DNA of 64,000 nt from Microscillaceae bacterium (GTDB taxonomy: Bacteria > Bacteroidota > Bacteroidia > Cytophagales > Microscillaceae), in contig JANWZA010000062.1 in the NCBI GenBank assembly GCA_025054775.1, positions 1 through 64,000 on the forward strand, in the 5' to 3' direction. Within the stretch, counting starts at the first letter, position 1, and each line of letters opens with the position of its first letter. The notes beneath the pieces are model-generated. The model worked only from the letters and a program-made list of their open reading frames with translations, was not told where the DNA came from and searched no databases. The position numbers and the translations under genes are program-made. Of this stretch, positions 37,913 through 47,394 are shown one piece after another.

Positions 37913-37943
37913 AAAAAAAATTGCCCCCGTTTGCTTGAGGGCA
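37913..37943 (-). terminator. Rho-independent terminator of the transaldolase-CBS gene
   Basis: On the minus strand TGCCCTC and GGGGGCA (37937-37943 and 37922-37928; one G-T pair) enclose an 8-base loop and are followed by eight T (37920-37913). It lies 66 bases past the stop of the minus-strand transaldolase gene. Confidence 0.8.
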
Positions 37944-38009
37944 AAAGTTTTATTCAAATGAATAAATGCGAAATTTATTGTTTTTTATACCTTTATTAAG
38001 TTTCTAGTT

Positions 38010-39038
38010 TTACCCTATTAGGTTCATTTTCACAAAATCCTGTACATCAAGCATACCTATAGGTTTTTGGTCTTTTACTACAATAATGTTGTCAATACTT
38101 TTTTGCTTAAATATTTTTACTGCCTCTTCTAACAACGCTTCAGGGTGGATAGTAATAGGTAATTGCTTTTTTACGAACTTATTCATTTTTTTGTTTAGTA
38201 AGGCTTTACCATTTTCGGCTAAATTCCTTCTCAAATCGCCGTCAGTAAAAATTCCTACCAAGTTCCCTTCGTCATCAACAATAGAAACAGCCCCTAATCC
38301 CGACTCTGTCATTTGGTGAAGTGCCTCAAAAACGGTGTCCTCTGTTTTTACTACGGGATTAAATTCACTAATTACTTCTTGCACACGCATAGTAATCAAG
38401 CGTGTATGTTCTACAAATTGGGCTGTACCTATGGCAGTAAGGCTGTTCTCGTTCAACTTTTTGAGAACATTCCAAGGCACGGTAATCGTATGCACACCTG
38501 CTAAAATGGCAGTTCTTACATGTTCAGCATGACGCACAGAAGAGAACATAACTTTGGTAGAATACCCATAATAATTAACGGCTTTTACGCACTGCTCTAT
38601 CAATGCAATAGCATCGTGGCCTTGGTCTTGCAGGCGCCCTACCAAAGGGCAGACATAATCAGCACCTGCTTGCATAGCAAGGTAGGCTTGGTTAAGCGTA
38701 TAGACCAAGTGAATGTTTACACGCATTCCCTTGTCTTTGAGTATTTTACACGCCTTAAGAGCAATATTAGATGCGGGAATTTTGAAAACAGTTTTTTCTT
38801 TTTCCAAACCTAAGGCTAAAATCCGCTCTGCCTCAGCGACAATCTCTTCAGCTGTATCGCCAAGTGCTTCTACTTGTAAGATAGGTACTAGTTTGGCAAG
38901 TTCTATAATCGCTCCGTCTATATCGGTAATGCCTTGACGGTGCATAAAAGTAGGAGTGGTAGTTAAACCCGTAAGAATACCCCAATCAAAGGCTTCTTTA
39001 ATTTCTTTGAGGTCAGCAGAGTCTAAATATAATTCCAT
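38010..39038 (-). CDS. Transaldolase/fructose-6-phosphate aldolase-like enzyme fused to two CBS domains
   Basis: A 342-residue fusion. Residues 1 to about 220 form a compact TalC/FSA-type aldolase: MELYLDSADLKEIKEAFDWG, GLTTTPTFM, the Schiff-base lysine K86 in TVFKIPAS, and NIHLVYTLNQAYLAMQAGAD with YVCPLVGRLQDQG. From about 228 to the end there is a CBS pair (VSIVDDEGNLVGIFTDGDLR and IDNIIVVKDQKPIGMLDVQD) like that of arabinose-5-phosphate isomerase KdsD. CBS pairs bind adenine nucleotides, so allosteric control of pentose-phosphate flux is the natural inference. I start at 39038; the 12 codons before are not family sequence. It has its own terminator and stands alone. Confidence 0.9.
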   Translation of the reverse strand: MELYLDSADLKEIKEAFDWGILTGLTTTPTFMHRQGITDIDGAIIELAKLVPILQVEALGDTAEEIVAEAERILALGLEKEKTVFKIPASNIALKACKILKDKGMRVNIHLVYTLNQAYLAMQAGADYVCPLVGRLQDQGHDAIALIEQCVKAVNYYGYSTKVMFSSVRHAEHVRTAILAGVHTITVPWNVLKKLNENSLTAIGTAQFVEHTRLITMRVQEVISEFNPVVKTEDTVFEALHQMTESGLGAVSIVDDEGNLVGIFTDGDLRRNLAENGKALLNKKMNKFVKKQLPITIHPEALLEEAVKIFKQKSIDNIIVVKDQKPIGMLDVQDFVKMNLIG

Positions 39039-39121
39039 TAGTTTTGCTTGTATGGTTTCTGTTGTGCTAAACAATAGGTAAAGCTAATCCAAGTTAGTTA
39101 AAGCTAATCTAACTTAAATGG

Positions 39122-39129
39122 CAAAAATA
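39122..39129 (-). promoter_or_regulatory. Possible -7 element of the transaldolase-CBS promoter
   Basis: TATTTTTG on the minus strand, about 84 bases before the ATG at 39038, fits TAnnTTTG. No TTG is seen at the usual distance. Confidence 0.3.
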
Positions 39130-39198
39130 TTGAAAAAAGCTATAATTTCTATGTTTTTATCTTAATAATTCTTGAAAAAATGAAGAAAAGCGTGAATA

Positions 39199-39727
39199 TC
39201 ATATGGAATTGTTAAAATAGTATAGATAAATCACTTTAAACATTAAAAGTTTAACTAAATAGAGTAGCATGTAAACAACTTTAGAATAACATTTAGTTTT
39301 CCTTCTTAATCGTGCTAAAAAATGACGAAAAAGACTATTCTATCCTTCAACCATAAACGCTTCCGCTTTGGATTGTATATGTATACTCTGGCACAAATGC
39401 TTCTTATGCTTTCCAATAAGCCGTACAAACCCTCCCCCTTTATCTTTGGTTCAATCTTCTTCCAAAGTTTTTCACCAGTTCCAGTTCCCCTGGTACCAAC
39501 TCCGCAATAAATGAATTTACGCCCATCTCTATCAACAGCAATCCATATCCAACAATAGTTTTTTTTGAACTAATATATGTATGCATCTCATCTATTTTAA
39601 TAACTTCAATAGCATCATTACTCCGAAATTGTAAAACGAAATGCAGTCTTTATTTAAATCGTTGTTTGCCTTTAGTTATATCATCTTTACAAAATTTTGT
39701 TGATTTGCATTTGGGACATCGTTCCAT
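39199..39727 (-). pseudogene. IS1-family transposase pseudogene
   Basis: On the minus strand from the ATG at 39725-39727: MERCPKCKSTKFCKDD (zinc finger), then after a deletion IEVIKIDEMHTYIS, and in another frame NYCWIWIAVDRDGRKFIYCG and KLWKKIEPKIKG. Shifted again come TAYWKA and FVPEYTYTIQ, and finally NSLFRHFLARLRRKTKCYSK to a TGA at 39199-39201. These are the IS1 landmarks in the right order: catalytic DEM, W-I-W, the YWKAY region and the LFRHFLARxxRKTxCYSK tail. At least three frameshifts and several stops make it inactive. Leader and finger match the relic at 1-157. The central HTH portion is deleted, so this is shorter than a full ~700-base IS1. Confidence 0.88.
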
Positions 39728-39786
39728 AGTTTCAGGGTTTTAGTAATTTTTTTGCAAAAATAATAAATCTATACAAAATTAACAAT
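39628..39786. repeat. IS1 leader/finger repeat, copy 2
   Basis: About 150 bases closely matching bases 7-157 in the same orientation, with few substitutions and small gaps. Similarity stops around the AATTAACAAT sequence in both copies, which may mark the outer element end. Confidence 0.85.
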
Positions 39787-40403
39787 ATCTTATTTTCTTA
39801 ACTTTAATTTACCAAGAAATTAAAACCTTTTAGCCTCTCGTAAGGGTGTATGCCATGTAAAAGAATACGTGAACGTGCTGCCAAATACCCTACAAGACTA
39901 TTGTTGCAAATAATTGCACTAATCTACCGAATACATTAGAGGTTTGGTTGATATATAGAACCTAAATTCATACGACTAAAACGAGACCCAAGTGGAAAGG
40001 AAGATTCGGACTGAATAAAAAATATATGTTTACGTTCCTAAACCTATCCCCAACGGGTTGGTTTTCTTGGCATATTTAGCGGCGCACTGCCTTGAATTGT
40101 TCAACCTAAGTAATCTTGTACTAATATGCAATGGGAAGTATTAATAAACATTAGTAGAAAAAATACTGACATAAGAATTGAATAACATGCATTTTTTCAT
40201 AAAAATAACAACATGTAGTTAAGGGTAAAACATAGGCTAAATTTTATTCCCTATGCGTTTTTTAGGTTGCTTATGTTGAATAATACTATTTTTTTATTCT
40301 TAACATGAGTATTTTTCGCTTATTTATTTTTGTATAATTGCCAAATAGTAAGAAAAAATTATATTTGCATCTAATAAGCTATATTTCACCGTCTTCTTTA
40401 GTC
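39787..40403. other. Gene-free stretch upstream of a sensor kinase
   Basis: About 600 bases with no frame showing family features. One segment around 40060-40140 reads briefly like protein (FFLAYLAAHCLELFNL) before stopping, which suggests decayed coding DNA. TATTTTTG at 40325-40332 could be a -7 element for the kinase gene. Confidence 0.4.
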
Positions 40404-40430
40404 ATGCCTTATCATTTATTTTATTTTCAG

Positions 40431-42407
40431 ATGCCTAAATCCTTATTTAATAGTTCTCCAAAAATCAATTGGATTAGGGTAGCGTGTTTCCTATTTATTA
40501 GCTTACAATTTCAAGATATTTTTGCACAATCTCCCACCTCTACTTTTTCTTTAATCTATTTGGATAGCTTAAAAAAACAATTTGCCAAAGACCACTCTAT
40601 CACAGTGTTAACAAATATGATTAACTACTTGAATTATTTTGTAAGCCAAGGTGCTGTGGAAATCAATGATGTAGAACAAAACTTACAAGAAATACATGAA
40701 ATTGTTAATACAGGAAATAAATATAAAACCTTGAAACCGCTGATATTTCAAGGAATGGGCTATCTAGCTGCACATAAGGGTAAGAAAGAATTAGCAGTCC
40801 AATACTTTGAAGAAGGGGCTTCTTATTATGAAAGTAACCAAAAAACTCACGAACTAGCTGATTTTTTTCTCCAAATCGGAATTTTCTTTTATAATACCGA
40901 GCAGTTACAGGATGCCTTAGCTTACCTTAAAAGAGCGCGCAATGCACTTAAAGTAGAAGAGCTGAACTCCCCAATTCACCGAAATATCCTTAATACTGAA
41001 GGACTTACTTACAAAAAGCTAAAAAGTTATGAACGTGCTGAGCAGGCCTTTTATAAGGCCTTACAAATTTCTACCAAACTCAAAGATACGACTTGGATAG
41101 GGCTGGTTAGTGGTAATTTAGCAGTAGTGTATGTTGCCAAAGGAAATCTAAACGAGGCTCTCAAACTTTTGCGAACAGACGTAACTTATAGCTTAAAAGG
41201 TAAACTTTACATGAGTGCCTCTAACGCTTTGGCAGAAATGGGAAAAATATTCCTATCCCAAAGAGCATATCCACAAGCTGAAAATGCCTTAGATAGTGCC
41301 CTGTTCATTATCAATCAATTTGGACAAGGAGAACTGATAACAAATACCCTCAAAGGCAAAAAGAATATTTTTCAACTCCTATCCAAACTTAAAGAGCAAC
41401 AAAAAGATTACCAACAAGCTCTCTCTTACAAAAAACGATTTATTGAAGTAAGCGACAGCCTCAATAATTTGAACAAACACAAAGAATTAGAAATTTTAAT
41501 GGGACATTACCAATACCAAGATGCTCAAAAGGAACTCCAAGTTCTTATCAAAGAGAATACCCTCAAACAAACCTATATCTATTTCTCTTTTATCGTGTGG
41601 GTAGTTGTAATTATTACTGTTGCTATACTCCTTAACAAGAATAGACTTCTAAAAGAAAAACAACGCCAAATTGAAACCCAAAAAGCCTACCTTGAAAAAA
41701 TGAATTTTACGAAAACTATGCTTCTCTCAGTAATCAGCCACGACTTTCGCAGTCCCTTAGCGGCTATTAAGAGCCTCATTGGACTCTTGCAAGATAATGC
41801 CATCTCTCCCCAAGAAGCTACTAATTATTATCCTTACATTACTGAAAAAATTGACGATACTCTCAACTTTTTGGAAAGCCTGCTTACTTGGACAAAAGGA
41901 CAAATGGACGGAATGAAACTAAACCCTACCTGGATAGACCTCCATTTACTAACTCTAGAAACTATTAAATTCTTGCAGCAAAGCCTCCAAAATAAAAAAA
42001 TTACTATCAATAATCGACTTAAAGCCCCCCTCCAAGTTTATGCTGACGAAGCTACCCTCAAAATCATTATCCGAAATTTACTTAACAATGCTATCAAATA
42101 TAGCTATGAAAATACTACTATCACTATTGATTATGAAATACTAAACCAAGATTTCGTAAAAATTAGTATCCAAGACCAAGGTATCGGTATGAAACCCGAA
42201 ACACTTTCCAAACTCTTTACTCAAAATCTACAAAGTGTTGAGGGAACAGCCCAAGAGAAAGGAAGCGGCTGGGGATTAATATTTTGCAAAGATTTTGTAG
42301 AAAAAAACGGCGGAGAAATCAATGTAATTAGTGAGCCTGGCAAAGGCAGCACTTTCTACTTTACTATACCTCTTAAACCATTGACCCTAAAAAGTGCTAC
42401 CACTTAA
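40431..42407 (+). CDS. TPR sensor histidine kinase
   Basis: A 658-residue kinase. A signal peptide (cleaved near DIFAQ) is followed by a TPR array (LIFQGMGYLAAHKGKKELAV, NILNTEGLTYKKLKSYERAE, LAVVYVAKGNLNEALKLL). One membrane helix follows (IYFSFIVWVVVIITVAILL, about residues 380-398), then a short coiled coil, the H-box MLLSVISHDFRSPLAAIKSL with His437, and the ATPase boxes IIRNLLNNAIKYSY, DQGIGMKPE and GSGWGLIFCKDFV. This is the classic Bacteroidota TPR-HisKA-HATPase plan with no PAS or GAF domain. An ATG at 40404 is also possible. No response regulator is adjacent; the next gene (convergent) is unknown. Confidence 0.9.
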   Translation: MPKSLFNSSPKINWIRVACFLFISLQFQDIFAQSPTSTFSLIYLDSLKKQFAKDHSITVLTNMINYLNYFVSQGAVEINDVEQNLQEIHEIVNTGNKYKTLKPLIFQGMGYLAAHKGKKELAVQYFEEGASYYESNQKTHELADFFLQIGIFFYNTEQLQDALAYLKRARNALKVEELNSPIHRNILNTEGLTYKKLKSYERAEQAFYKALQISTKLKDTTWIGLVSGNLAVVYVAKGNLNEALKLLRTDVTYSLKGKLYMSASNALAEMGKIFLSQRAYPQAENALDSALFIINQFGQGELITNTLKGKKNIFQLLSKLKEQQKDYQQALSYKKRFIEVSDSLNNLNKHKELEILMGHYQYQDAQKELQVLIKENTLKQTYIYFSFIVWVVVIITVAILLNKNRLLKEKQRQIETQKAYLEKMNFTKTMLLSVISHDFRSPLAAIKSLIGLLQDNAISPQEATNYYPYITEKIDDTLNFLESLLTWTKGQMDGMKLNPTWIDLHLLTLETIKFLQQSLQNKKITINNRLKAPLQVYADEATLKIIIRNLLNNAIKYSYENTTITIDYEILNQDFVKISIQDQGIGMKPETLSKLFTQNLQSVEGTAQEKGSGWGLIFCKDFVEKNGGEINVISEPGKGSTFYFTIPLKPLTLKSATT

Positions 42408-42417
42408 TCCCCTTCAA

Positions 42418-43866
42418 TTACAAAATTCGCTTTAGCAAATCATTATCCATTTTGAGGTATTTGCAAACACTAAACCCTTGTGTGGATAACTTTTTCAGCC
42501 TATCTATATAACCTAATATCCGAGACTCACGCTCACTTTTTGACGTGGACGATGCCGTTTTAATAATCTTCATTATCAAAAGTGGCTGAGTGCATACCTC
42601 TTTACCTAATAGCCGTATCTGCCGTTGAATACTATGCGATAACTGTTCTAATAAATCTTGTTCTTTACGAATATGATACAACACGGCTAAAAAGACCTTA
42701 ATTTCTAACAAAACAAAAGGAAATCTTTTAAGACTCACCGAATTTAATAAATTATTGATTTGTTTAGAAGCCTCTTCATACTTATTAGCATAATAAAACG
42801 ATAAAGCTCTATACACAACATAAGTTACATACTGAGGAATATTTTGCACATCTGGCTCAAAGTCGTGAAAAAGCCCTTCATTTTCCTCTGACAAAGTGTG
42901 TTGTGTATTCAACCGAAGATGACGCTCTAACTTGGTAAGCAGAAAACGTGCAGGATAAATATAAAAATTGTAACTAGACATCAAACTGCTAATAGAATCA
43001 TTCACTATATCAAAGTAATTTTCTGCCTTCCTATATAGTTTGTAATAGTTGTAATACTCCAACCGCAGGAACTCCAACACAATTCGTAAATGGTGATACG
43101 TACTATCTAAGGGATACATATTGAAATAACTTTCTACTTTCAGAAAAATATCTTCTATCGCCTCGTTATTCTCTTCGTTCTCTTGATCTTCAGTTTCGGC
43201 TTCTACAAACAGGCGATGGAATACATTTACACAACTTTGGTACACATATAACCGATGTGAACGATACATCTTACAGTTATAGTTAATCTCTTTTGTTAAA
43301 AGCGACAACTCTAATTTTCCCTGTTCGTCATTTGTAAAACTATAATATCCATATTTTTGAAAGTATTCTGCTAAAAGATTTTCTACTTTATCTACGGCAA
43401 GTGTGTAAGCCACATGTTTGTTATACAATTGTGAGTATTCAAAATATTCAGGTGTGTTAATGTGTAATTTTTTAAGCGTTTTATACACAATCATTAGCTC
43501 ATTAGATAAATCATAATCTAATAATTCTTTTTCCATCTTTTTCAATGTGGCAATGGCGATTGTCCGTTTTTTAGTAAATATAATTTCATAAATATTTGCC
43601 ACCTTTCGTAACAAATCTGTACGCGGACTTTCTATTTGTTCTAATAAGTATTCTTCTATCTTTTGGTTCAAACGTGAGCGTAGAGTATAATAAGCATTCG
43701 TATTAACGCTTAATTCTTGCATAATTTTAGTATCTGGCAACTGCTCTTTGTACATCAGTCTTAATAATTGTGCTGACTTTTCGGCATTGCTCTCCAAGAG
43801 TTGTTGATAAATTTTCTTATAATCGTTTTCACTTAATTGTTTGATTATGCTTTTCAGTTTTGCCAT
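42418..43866 (-). CDS. Conserved-looking helical protein of unknown function
   Basis: A 482-residue protein I do not recognise. It lacks a signal peptide or membrane helix and appears almost wholly alpha-helical, with TPR-like spacing in places (YVVYRALSFYYANKYEEASK, EIKVFLAVLYHIRKEQDLLE). The N-terminus (KLKSIIKQLSENDYKKIYQQ) and the early segment (MQELSVNTNAYYTLRSRLNQ) look like a small DNA- or protein-binding helical module before the repeats. It faces the TPR kinase gene tail to tail, 10 bases apart, and diverges from kup. Codon use resembles its neighbours. I infer a scaffold-type protein; no catalytic motif is visible. Confidence 0.75.
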   Translation of the reverse strand: MAKLKSIIKQLSENDYKKIYQQLLESNAEKSAQLLRLMYKEQLPDTKIMQELSVNTNAYYTLRSRLNQKIEEYLLEQIESPRTDLLRKVANIYEIIFTKKRTIAIATLKKMEKELLDYDLSNELMIVYKTLKKLHINTPEYFEYSQLYNKHVAYTLAVDKVENLLAEYFQKYGYYSFTNDEQGKLELSLLTKEINYNCKMYRSHRLYVYQSCVNVFHRLFVEAETEDQENEENNEAIEDIFLKVESYFNMYPLDSTYHHLRIVLEFLRLEYYNYYKLYRKAENYFDIVNDSISSLMSSYNFYIYPARFLLTKLERHLRLNTQHTLSEENEGLFHDFEPDVQNIPQYVTYVVYRALSFYYANKYEEASKQINNLLNSVSLKRFPFVLLEIKVFLAVLYHIRKEQDLLEQLSHSIQRQIRLLGKEVCTQPLLIMKIIKTASSTSKSERESRILGYIDRLKKLSTQGFSVCKYLKMDNDLLKRIL

Positions 43867-44138
43867 AATTGTGTAGTTTTTTTAGTACAAAGCAGTTACT
43901 CACTTAAAATATAGAGTACAATTTTTGTTATCATTTTTGCAAAATTATAAAAAAAAAGCGCGACGTAATAAAAGCCATAAAAAAAACTTTTCTGACTCCT
44001 AACTTTACGCGCAAAATACTTCATATCAGATAAAAAGATGTTCAAAACTAATCCCTTACTACTCTCACAAGCCGATACTTTCATTACTTCGCATTATATT
44101 TTTAACAACCATTCACCTACTAAATAAAAAAAACTCTT

Positions 44139-44146
44139 TACTTTTG
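44139..44146 (+). promoter_or_regulatory. Possible -7 element of the kup promoter
   Basis: TACTTTTG fits TAnnTTTG and lies 31 bases before the kup ATG. No clear TTG upstream at the right distance. Confidence 0.35.
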
Positions 44147-44177
44147 CAAAAGAACATTACACTTTTTCTCCATTCGC

Positions 44178-46196
44178 ATGAGCAGAGAACAACACAACTC
44201 CCACGCACAAAAGTTAAGCTTAGCAGGTCTATTAGTTACATTAGGTATTATATATGGCGACATTGGAACCTCTCCTCTCTATGTAATGAAAGCTATTGTA
44301 GGAGAGGAAAGTATTGACAAGATCTTAGTCTATGGCGGTATTTCCTGTGTTTTTTGGACTCTCACTTTGCAAACTACTATCAAATATGTTGTTCTTACCT
44401 TACGTGCCGATAACAACGGGGAAGGAGGTATTTTTTCACTTTACACCCTAATCCGTAGAAGGCGAATTGCCTTGTCAAAAAACCCTGCCGAAGCCCGCAA
44501 ACGGCAACTCACACGTATTTCTGTGGTAGCTATGATTGGTGGCGCTGCCCTTTTAGCTGACGGCATCATTACTCCTCCTATCTCCGTATCCTCTGCTATT
44601 GAAGGTCTACGTATCCTTGATAAGGATATACCCACGGTAAGTATTGTAATTGCTATCATTTCTGCTATATTCCTCTTTCAGCAGTACGGTACGGCAGTGG
44701 TAGGTAGCTCCTTTGGACCTATCATGTTTATTTGGTTTACCATGCTAGCGGTATTAGGACTTAACCAGATTATTGCCTATCCCCAAGTTTTGCAAGCGCT
44801 TAATCCACTCTATGCTTATTTACTCATTACGCAAACCAAAGGAGGTTTTTGGTTGCTCGGGGCTGTCTTTCTTTGCACCACGGGTGCTGAAGCCTTATAC
44901 TCCGATTTAGGACATTGTGGCAGGAGAAATATACGCATTAGTTGGATATACGTAAAAACGTGCCTTATCCTTAACTATTTTGGGCAAGGTGCCTGGCTTA
45001 TGCAACACGTAGGACAAAAGTTAGGCAACGGTAATCCTTTCTACTTAATTATGCCTGCATGGTTTTTGTACATTGGCATTACTATCGCCACTCTAGCTGC
45101 CATCATTGCCAGCCAAGCCCTTATTACGGGTTCTTTTACTTTAGTGGGTGAAGCTATTCGCCTAAATATGTGGCCTAAAGTAAAACTCAATTATCCCTCT
45201 AATACTAAAGGGCAATTATACGTTCCCAGCATAAACTGGCTACTTATGTGGGGATGTATAGGAGTTGTACTCCTTTTCAAGGAGTCCTCTGCTATGGAAG
45301 CCGCCTATGGACTTGCTATCACTATTACCATGCTCATGACTACTATCCTTTTCACCTTTTACTTATGGCAACGCCTTAGAAACAAGATACTAATCTTTGT
45401 ATTTCTAGCTATCTATCTTACAATTGAGGTCTCTTTTTTAGTTGCTAATTTAGTCAAATTTATGCACGGGGGATATGTAACCCTTTTTATTGGTGGTCTG
45501 ATTGCGTTTGTTATGTGGATATGGTTGAAAGCTACTGAAATTAAAGCACGATTAACCGAATACGAGCCTTTGGAAAAACATATTCGCGATTTAGAACGAC
45601 TCAGCAAGGATAAAGAAGTACCTCAATTTGCAACTAACCTCGTTTTTATGACAAGCGCCGAAAAACCCGAAGAGATTGACAAGAAAATTATTTATTCTAT
45701 ATTCCAAAAACAACCTAAAAGGGCAGATGTCTATTGGTTTATCCACGTAGATGTTGTGGATAAACCTTACAACATGGAATATCACGTAAAAACCTGGGCA
45801 AGAGACGATGTCTACAAAATTACTTTTAGACTCGGCTTTAGAGAAGAACAACGAATCAATTTATTTTTTAGAATCGTAGTTGAAGAACTAGTGAAAACAA
45901 AAGAAGTAAATATCTCCAGCCGTTACAAATCATTAGAAAACCGTACAGGAGACTTCCGCTTCGTAGTGATTGAACGCTTTTTGTCTTATGATAATGAACT
46001 CCCTTTTTTGGAACGATTCGTAATGAATTCTTATTTCTTTATTAAAGAATTCACACCCTCAGAAGAAAAGTGGTTTGGCTTAGATACCAGTTCAGTAGTG
46101 GTAGAAAAAGTGCCTCTTATTATTAGACCCGCTGACAATAGAGTGAGAGAAAGGTTAAAACGAATTCAAAACTTAGAAGTACACGAGGATTTTTAG
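44178..46196 (+). CDS. kup: KUP-family potassium uptake transporter
   Basis: A 672-residue K+/H+ symporter of the KUP/HAK/KT family, standard length. About twelve membrane helices fill residues 15-460, beginning with LGIIYGDIGTSPLYVMKAI. Further marks are LRADNNGEGGIFSLYTL, ALLADGIITPPISVSSAIEG, GAEALYSDLGHCGRRNIRIS and ASQALITGSFTLVGEAIRLN. The soluble C-terminal ~200 residues follow. Kup proteins serve low-affinity potassium uptake, often under acid or hyperosmotic conditions. The sdaAB gene starts 35 bases downstream and may be read through from kup, although the functions are unrelated. Confidence 0.96.
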   Translation: MSREQHNSHAQKLSLAGLLVTLGIIYGDIGTSPLYVMKAIVGEESIDKILVYGGISCVFWTLTLQTTIKYVVLTLRADNNGEGGIFSLYTLIRRRRIALSKNPAEARKRQLTRISVVAMIGGAALLADGIITPPISVSSAIEGLRILDKDIPTVSIVIAIISAIFLFQQYGTAVVGSSFGPIMFIWFTMLAVLGLNQIIAYPQVLQALNPLYAYLLITQTKGGFWLLGAVFLCTTGAEALYSDLGHCGRRNIRISWIYVKTCLILNYFGQGAWLMQHVGQKLGNGNPFYLIMPAWFLYIGITIATLAAIIASQALITGSFTLVGEAIRLNMWPKVKLNYPSNTKGQLYVPSINWLLMWGCIGVVLLFKESSAMEAAYGLAITITMLMTTILFTFYLWQRLRNKILIFVFLAIYLTIEVSFLVANLVKFMHGGYVTLFIGGLIAFVMWIWLKATEIKARLTEYEPLEKHIRDLERLSKDKEVPQFATNLVFMTSAEKPEEIDKKIIYSIFQKQPKRADVYWFIHVDVVDKPYNMEYHVKTWARDDVYKITFRLGFREEQRINLFFRIVVEELVKTKEVNISSRYKSLENRTGDFRFVVIERFLSYDNELPFLERFVMNSYFFIKEFTPSEEKWFGLDTSSVVVEKVPLIIRPADNRVRERLKRIQNLEVHEDF

Positions 46197-46231
46197 TCTT
46201 TAGCATAACCCTTAAAACCAATACAACACCT

Positions 46232-46906
46232 ATGAACCAAAAAAGTGGTATCTTTGATATGATAGGCCCTATAATGATTGGACCTTCCAGTTCCCATACT
46301 GCAGGTGTAGTTAAAATCGCTAATGTTGCCTATAAAATTCTCGGTGGACAACCCGACGAAGCTGTTATCACCTTTTACAACTCCTTTGCACGTACCTATG
46401 AAGGACACGGAAGCGATAAAGCAGTCCTAGGAGGGCTACTTGGATTCGCTACCGATGATGAGCGTATTAGAAACTCTCCACAAATAGCCCAAGAGCAAGG
46501 CATGAAATATACCTACAAGGCAGTTGGAAACGCATCTACCTTACACCCTAATACGATTAAATTAGAATTAACTAAAAACAACAAACGCATAGAAATCATA
46601 GGAGAAAGTAGAGGCGGAGGGCTTATTAACATCGCCTCCTATAACGGATTTAGAGCCGATTTTACCGCTCAACTACCTACGCTCATTATTGAAGCCCTTG
46701 ATATTAAGGGAAGTATTGCTTTTATTGCACAAGTTTTAGCTCAAGATGATTGTAACATTGCTACCATGAACGTATCACGAAAAGCAAAACACGATATAGC
46801 CTGTCATTTTATAGAAATGGATACCGCTCTAGAAAATATAACTATTCAATACCTGCTCCATTTGAAATGGATACATAATATAATTTATCTTACTCCTATT
46901 ACTTAA
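46232..46906 (+). CDS. sdaAB: L-serine dehydratase, beta subunit
   Basis: A 224-residue SdaAB-type beta subunit. The N-terminal half matches the family (FDMIGPIMIGPSSSHTAGVV, then FYNSFARTYEGHGSDKAVLG), and the C-terminal ~75 residues form an ACT domain (SIAFIAQVLAQDDCNIATMN). With the iron-sulfur alpha subunit it deaminates L-serine to pyruvate. The alpha gene (sdaAA) normally follows, but here a repeat array and uppP come next, so the partner must be elsewhere, unless it was displaced when the array arose. The last ~10 residues (WIHNIIYLTPIT) are AT-rich and may be a shifted end. Family membership is firm. Confidence 0.9.
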   Translation: MNQKSGIFDMIGPIMIGPSSSHTAGVVKIANVAYKILGGQPDEAVITFYNSFARTYEGHGSDKAVLGGLLGFATDDERIRNSPQIAQEQGMKYTYKAVGNASTLHPNTIKLELTKNNKRIEIIGESRGGGLINIASYNGFRADFTAQLPTLIIEALDIKGSIAFIAQVLAQDDCNIATMNVSRKAKHDIACHFIEMDTALENITIQYLLHLKWIHNIIYLTPIT

Positions 46907-46933
46907 AATGTTTTTGTTTATTACATAAAATTA

Positions 46934-47310
46934 AGGTAATATACAAAAATACTTTTTCTTAATTACTTAAATTTAAAGTAATATATAAAAACAATTTTTA
47001 TTATATAAGTAAAACTAAAGTAATATATAAAGACACTTTTTAACAACTCCTTAAAATAAAAAAAATATGTAAAAATACTTTTTATTAACTAAATAAAACT
47101 AAAGTAATATGTAAAAACACTTTTTTTTAATTACCTAAAAACAAAGTAATACATAAAAACATTTTAACTCAATTAAATACATTAAAAACAATATATAAAA
47201 AAACTTTTTATTAGTTACGCAAAGCTAAAGTATTATAGAAAAAAACTTTTTATTAGCTAGTAAAAATTAGGATAATATATAAAATTATTTTTTTTATTTA
47301 TAACAACCAA
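46934..47310. repeat. Degenerate 42-bp tandem array A (about nine units)
   Basis: Units of 42 bases share the core AGTAATATATAAAAAC followed by a T-run and ATTA. I can align about nine units, beginning near 46934, 46975, 47017, 47059, 47101, 47143, 47186, 47227 and 47269. They diverge by perhaps 15-30 percent. The DNA is over 80 percent A+T. No open frame crosses it convincingly. The same period and core recur in array B at 50294-50630. Confidence 0.8.
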
Positions 47311-47394
47311 AAAAAAGAAACAAATTAAATTAAACTTATAAGCTAACTAAAAAATATTATTAACTAAAACAATTTTTATTTACTTTCTAATTTT

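Noticed and set aside
39322-39510. Plus-strand open frame of 62 codons
   Set aside because: It is the antisense of the IS1 fossil, whose minus-strand reading is clearly homologous to transposase.
43896-44084. Minus-strand open frame of 62 codons before the helical orphan gene
   Set aside because: Lies in the promoter region between divergent genes, with no motif and a composition typical of AT-rich intergenic DNA.
46934-47310. Array A as a CRISPR array
   Set aside because: Units are contiguous and degenerate with no constant repeat and unique spacers, the period is uniform at 42, and no cas gene is in the window.
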